Assembly (NCBI RefSeq): GCF_010389155.1
Contig: NC_057761.1
Location: 10,604,501-10,668,500, forward strand
Source of the DNA: Erigeron canadensis
Lineage: Eukaryota; Streptophyta; Magnoliopsida; Asterales; Asteraceae
Length of the DNA: 64,000 bases
Reading direction: 5' to 3'
The notes below the pieces were generated by a model, which ran no database searches, was not told the DNA's origin, and worked only from the letters and a program-made list of their open reading frames with translations. Both the position numbers and the translations under genes were made by a program. This document shows, piece by piece, positions 60,390 to 64,000 of this stretch. How positions within the stretch are numbered: the stretch's first letter is position 1; the number at the start of each line of letters is the position of its first letter.

Positions 60390-62149
60390 TAACCTCTCCC
60401 TGAATTTTACATAATCTCTCTATGCTTTACCTAAGATAAATACTGCATGTTTTACCTAACCTTTCTCGATATACTGATGATATTTGTCATATTTTTTAAA
60501 ACACTTAGATTAAAAAATATTTTTTTTTAACAAGAGTGGTGATTGAACTCAGCGGCATGCCAAGTCCCACTACCGTTCTGAATGAAACTAGCTAATGCTA
60601 GAAAAAACCCAATGTTCCACCTTAATGGCAAAGACTTCCCAATATGTCTTCAAAGGTTTTGAACCCGTGACCAACATTTTGCTGAAAGACATAAGAAGCA
60701 TTAAATGTCCAGTTGTGCTAAATTCCAAGACATTTAAAAAATATTTTTAAAGTAAAAAAAAAAAACAATTAGTGGTAACCAAATTATTCTAAACATACTC
60801 TAACACTGTGTTTGACCATGAAAATAGGTAACTTCTTAATTTGTTCAACATCATTATCTAAGAAAATGGTAAAAAAAAAAGTGAAAATTAAAATAAAAAT
60901 CCCACGATCTCCATTATTTTATATACGAGTAATAAATAAATACAACCGCTTACACACAAGCGCAAAAAAGTGAAAAAAACACACACACAACTTTAATCAG
61001 AACGTGATACACTGATATTTTTGATCTGGGTTTTTTTAAAATATTAAAAAAAAAATTATTTAATTCATAAAAATATCTTACTTGAATGTAATTTTCCAGA
61101 TCTAAAAAAGCTTCATTCAGAGTCATGTACATCTATGTTCTATCAATACATAACGTAATTCATTTATTACAGTATAGTGTGAATAAAGAAATAATGTGCT
61201 TCGAATATAGTGATAATAATATTCTTAACGTCTATATTTTCTTGGATAACATATTTAAATTTAAACAAATTTAAAGGGTCACGTGATCGGCGAATACATT
61301 AATACTAGTGTGGTGAGTGTGCGGTGGTAGTATTTGATTTCTGTTGGAGGCACGAGAACTGAGTTGGGGGTCCATGTACAAGCGTCTAATGCATCACGCC
61401 TTTTCATTTATGGGGTATGTATCTATCATGTGTATCGACCAGCCCCTATTATTGTTACATTGTTTAGCGGCCATATAACAAAATCATTTATAAAATGACT
61501 TGCTACTTACTAACAAAAAGGTCAGTATTTGGCTTGGTTGATTCAGCCGTACAATGCCATTGGGGATCCATAGTTATTATTTATTATAGAGGGAGACCTA
61601 ATAACCCATCAACAAATTGCCAATGATGACTAGTACAACTGGTCAGAGGCATTTTAGGCTTTATCCAAAGTCTTAGAGTTCGAATTTTATGGATGACAAG
61701 TCTTGGGGTTTTTTCATCCGAATACGTGTAACGGCCCATGGTCAACATCTCATTGTCTAGAATACGTGCAAAACTTTACCATTATACGGTGAGGTTTCCC
61801 TGATGTCATATACCGACTGAATGTTCCAAAAAAATAATATGACAACAAATTATAATAGAATCGGTTTGTCTAAAGGATCAAAGATTGACTAGACACGAGT
61901 CTCATATCAAGCTATTATTGATCTACATAACAAGTAAGCTAAGTTTAACTTTTTTTTAAAGTGAAAGAAGTAATACGTTAAAAAAATCGACTAGCAAGAT
62001 ATTGCGAATCACAAAACTATACGGTTATAATTTCCCAATTCTAGATCAACGACTAATTAAAAATTATTAAGAATATGCCCGAAACTTTAACCGTTAAGAT
62101 TGCAAAAAGGTTTAAATAACTGTGCCACTTACAGTTACCCCTAAACATT
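60390..62149. other. Intergenic, no gene seen
   Basis: AT-rich with low-complexity runs. A tRNA-head-like piece around 61620-61700 (GTCTTAGAGTTCGAATTTT) and a matching tail to about 61830 could be an old SINE, but the match is weak. Confidence 0.4.
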
Positions 62150-62159
62150 AAGAAACGGT

Positions 62160-62575
62160 CCGCACTCCAATTTTCTCAAGAAAAGTGTGCTCTCTTATCC
62201 CGACTTTTGATCCACAAGAACGAGTGGTTGACACTGGAACTAAATAAAGTTTGGCTATCATCGTAAATACCGTTCTGGAACCACGTTGTTCCTACTCTTT
62301 TAAATTTGTCACCACCGAATAAGAAATATAGCGCTTGCCTCCAATAACGATTTGTATACGGTTTGTCTAAGTTATCACACCAATTCAAAATTCCTTGTGG
62401 CGGTAATCAGGGAATCGCACAATGCAACCATGATGACGGGAACGGTCTAGTATCATCATTAACCACATATTTATGAATATATACTCGTGGAATTCAGTCC
62501 CATTGTTACACATACAACAATTGACAAAAGTAACATCAACACTCTTAGCAAAGAGATTGATATTAGTGAGGAGAC
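62160..62575 (-). pseudogene. Unidentified minus-strand coding-like stretch
   Basis: 62176-62388 is open with unusually protein-like composition (NWCDNLDKPYTNRYWRQALY, then TTWFQNGIYDDSQTLF). Upstream on the same strand another frame has CNNGTEFHEYIFINMW up to about 62570, suggesting a frameshifted older ORF. I do not recognise the family; a transposon or organelle-derived scrap are both possible. Confidence 0.25.
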
Positions 62576-63159
62576 GCCATCTTCTTAGCTCAATTTATTA
62601 TTTTGTACATATACAGTTATACAATATACTTTATTCTCCAAAACTTTTAATTATTCCGTAACAAATTTGTTACATAAATTCCTGTAAAATCGAGAAAGTT
62701 AGTATTATGAAGTTTTTTGAGATATAATTATCTTTGGACTTGGAATGAAAAGTCTATCTACCTCACCAAATATTTGTTCAACTATGCTAGTTAGACCATC
62801 TAATCATACGATCACAAAGACATAAATAAGATATTCCTAATCTAAGTCAAGTCATCCAACACTTTCATTATCTTTCTTAATTTAAAAATATTAAAATAAA
62901 TAAATATGAATCTATTACTTTCTAAATGATTCATCACGAAAAAGAATCATTTAAAAAATCATATATAAATTTTTGGTTTCCAAGACACCGTTTCAACGTT
63001 CGACTTTCATCACACTGCATCCTTTTGGTTTTATCCTTCAGGTTTTTCTTTGTTTTTTCCCCCACATTCTTCTCTTTTTCATTTCAAACAAATATATTGA
63101 AACTTTCATTTAACTTTTTGTGTTTACCTTGTTTTTAATTTTTGGTTTTCTTGAATCTG

Positions 63160-64000
63160 GTCCTGATTCAGGGTGCCTTCAAAAAAATGAAAATACATTG
63201 AAAATCCCAAGACACACAGAGTTGTAAACCTTTTATTGAAACTTGCATCATTCACAACTTCAAACCTTTAAACTTGTAGCACTCGGTTGGAAGGAGTGAT
63301 AAGCTTGAACTTTGAAGTTTTAGAAAGAATGTTGTCGTAAGTTGCCTTATGAATCATATGCATTTCTTTACCGAGCTGATATGAGAAATGTAAGTCTCAA
63401 CTCAAGAGATTGTATTACTGAAGACACCTCTATGTCAATGCATGGTGAAAGTCTTTGCAATAACTTTACTGGTCTCGACTGGAGCCAGTACCTGTGAAGG
63501 TTATGCTAAGTTACTGGATTCATTACTTATATTATTAAGGTGACAAATAAATAAGTAAATGACTATGCTTTATTAAATACGAGTAAGTAAATTTGGTGAA
63601 ACCAAGTTGTAAATGTTCAACGTATTTTATTTATTGTCTTAAATAAAATACAAAGTTGTTGCGGAACCAAGATAATACAAAGGTATGTAAATATCCTAAC
63701 AACTTAGAAATACAATTGATATATACTTGGAAATTCTCTTGTCAATCAAAACACTTAAAGTTGTGAAATATTCCTTTTTTTACGATTGAGAGAATGTTCC
63801 ACAAGTTCACCAAGAATATACAAAGTCAGGTTATGAAAAAGTGAATTCTTGGTTGTGCAAAGACCTCTATTTATAGGCAAAGGTTGACATTGGGATGTCA
63901 CATTTGCCATACAAATATGGTTGTGAGCATTTAAGGAATTAAATTTATTTCTTTAAGCATGCCTGTTAAAGTACGATGTAAAAAGTACTTTAACAACCAC
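63160..64000 (-). mobile_element. Possible LTR edge running off the window
   Basis: On the minus strand a promoter-like CCTATAAATAGAGG (about 63864-63877) is followed by an untranslated-looking leader, and upstream lies the inverted repeat GTTAAAGTAC / GTACTTTAAC (63965-63974 and 63985-63994). This resembles the U3-R layout of a plant LTR whose start lies right of 64000, but no second LTR or border is visible. Confidence 0.3.

Overview
The window is nuclear DNA of a flowering plant. It is AT-rich, has GT-AG spliceosomal introns, plant LTR retrotransposons, Helitrons with CTAG 3' ends, tRNA-derived SINEs, and three genes whose closest remembered relatives are land-plant proteins. The repeat families (copia elements with an extra ORF after pol, long LTRs starting TGTAACACCCC, SINEs with a GACAGAGGTCAAGGGTTC head) look like those of Asteraceae, but that assignment is from memory and is an inference.

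Layout. 1-4344: intergenic DNA with a SINE end, exon-like scraps of an unidentified gene and a Helitron 3' end. 4345-15876: a nearly complete, recently inserted Ty1/copia retrotransposon of 11.5 kb with 670-bp LTRs, a 5-bp target duplication, iMet primer site, polypurine tract, broken gag and pol, and a third reading frame of about 1,340 codons after pol. 15882-19270: exon-like blocks of an unidentified minus-strand gene. 19270-23343: no gene seen. 23344-34140: a graveyard of long gypsy-like LTRs in both orientations, two nested 0.95-kb solo LTRs, palindromic and tandem arrays, and a Helitron carrying a SINE. 34211-37757: a non-autonomous LTR element carrying an 18-bp array and a 64-bp array, inserted into the centre of a 24-bp palindrome.

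37800-59600 is the gene island. UFD1 (+, nine coding exons, 317 aa) acts with CDC48/p97 in ubiquitin-dependent degradation. A plastid SulA/GC1-type NAD(P)-binding epimerase-like protein (-, 13 exons, 359 aa) is linked to chloroplast division. A KIN-7 kinesin with a NACK-type C-terminus (-, 13 exons, 888 aa) completes the set. As I recall, the same three neighbours occur at Arabidopsis At2g21270, At2g21280 and At2g21300, so this looks like conserved microsynteny; the proteins do not share a pathway. All exon joins were derived by hand from splice sites and phase, and all three models are open from start to stop.

59600-64000 is intergenic: a small Helitron, one unexplained minus-strand open stretch, and what may be the edge of another LTR at the right end.

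No wholly new molecular system was found. The strongest candidates for under-described biology are the single long third ORF of the copia element with its own promoter-like region, the palindromic cassettes at matching positions in different gypsy-like LTRs, and the non-autonomous LTR element with an 18-bp array just after its primer site.
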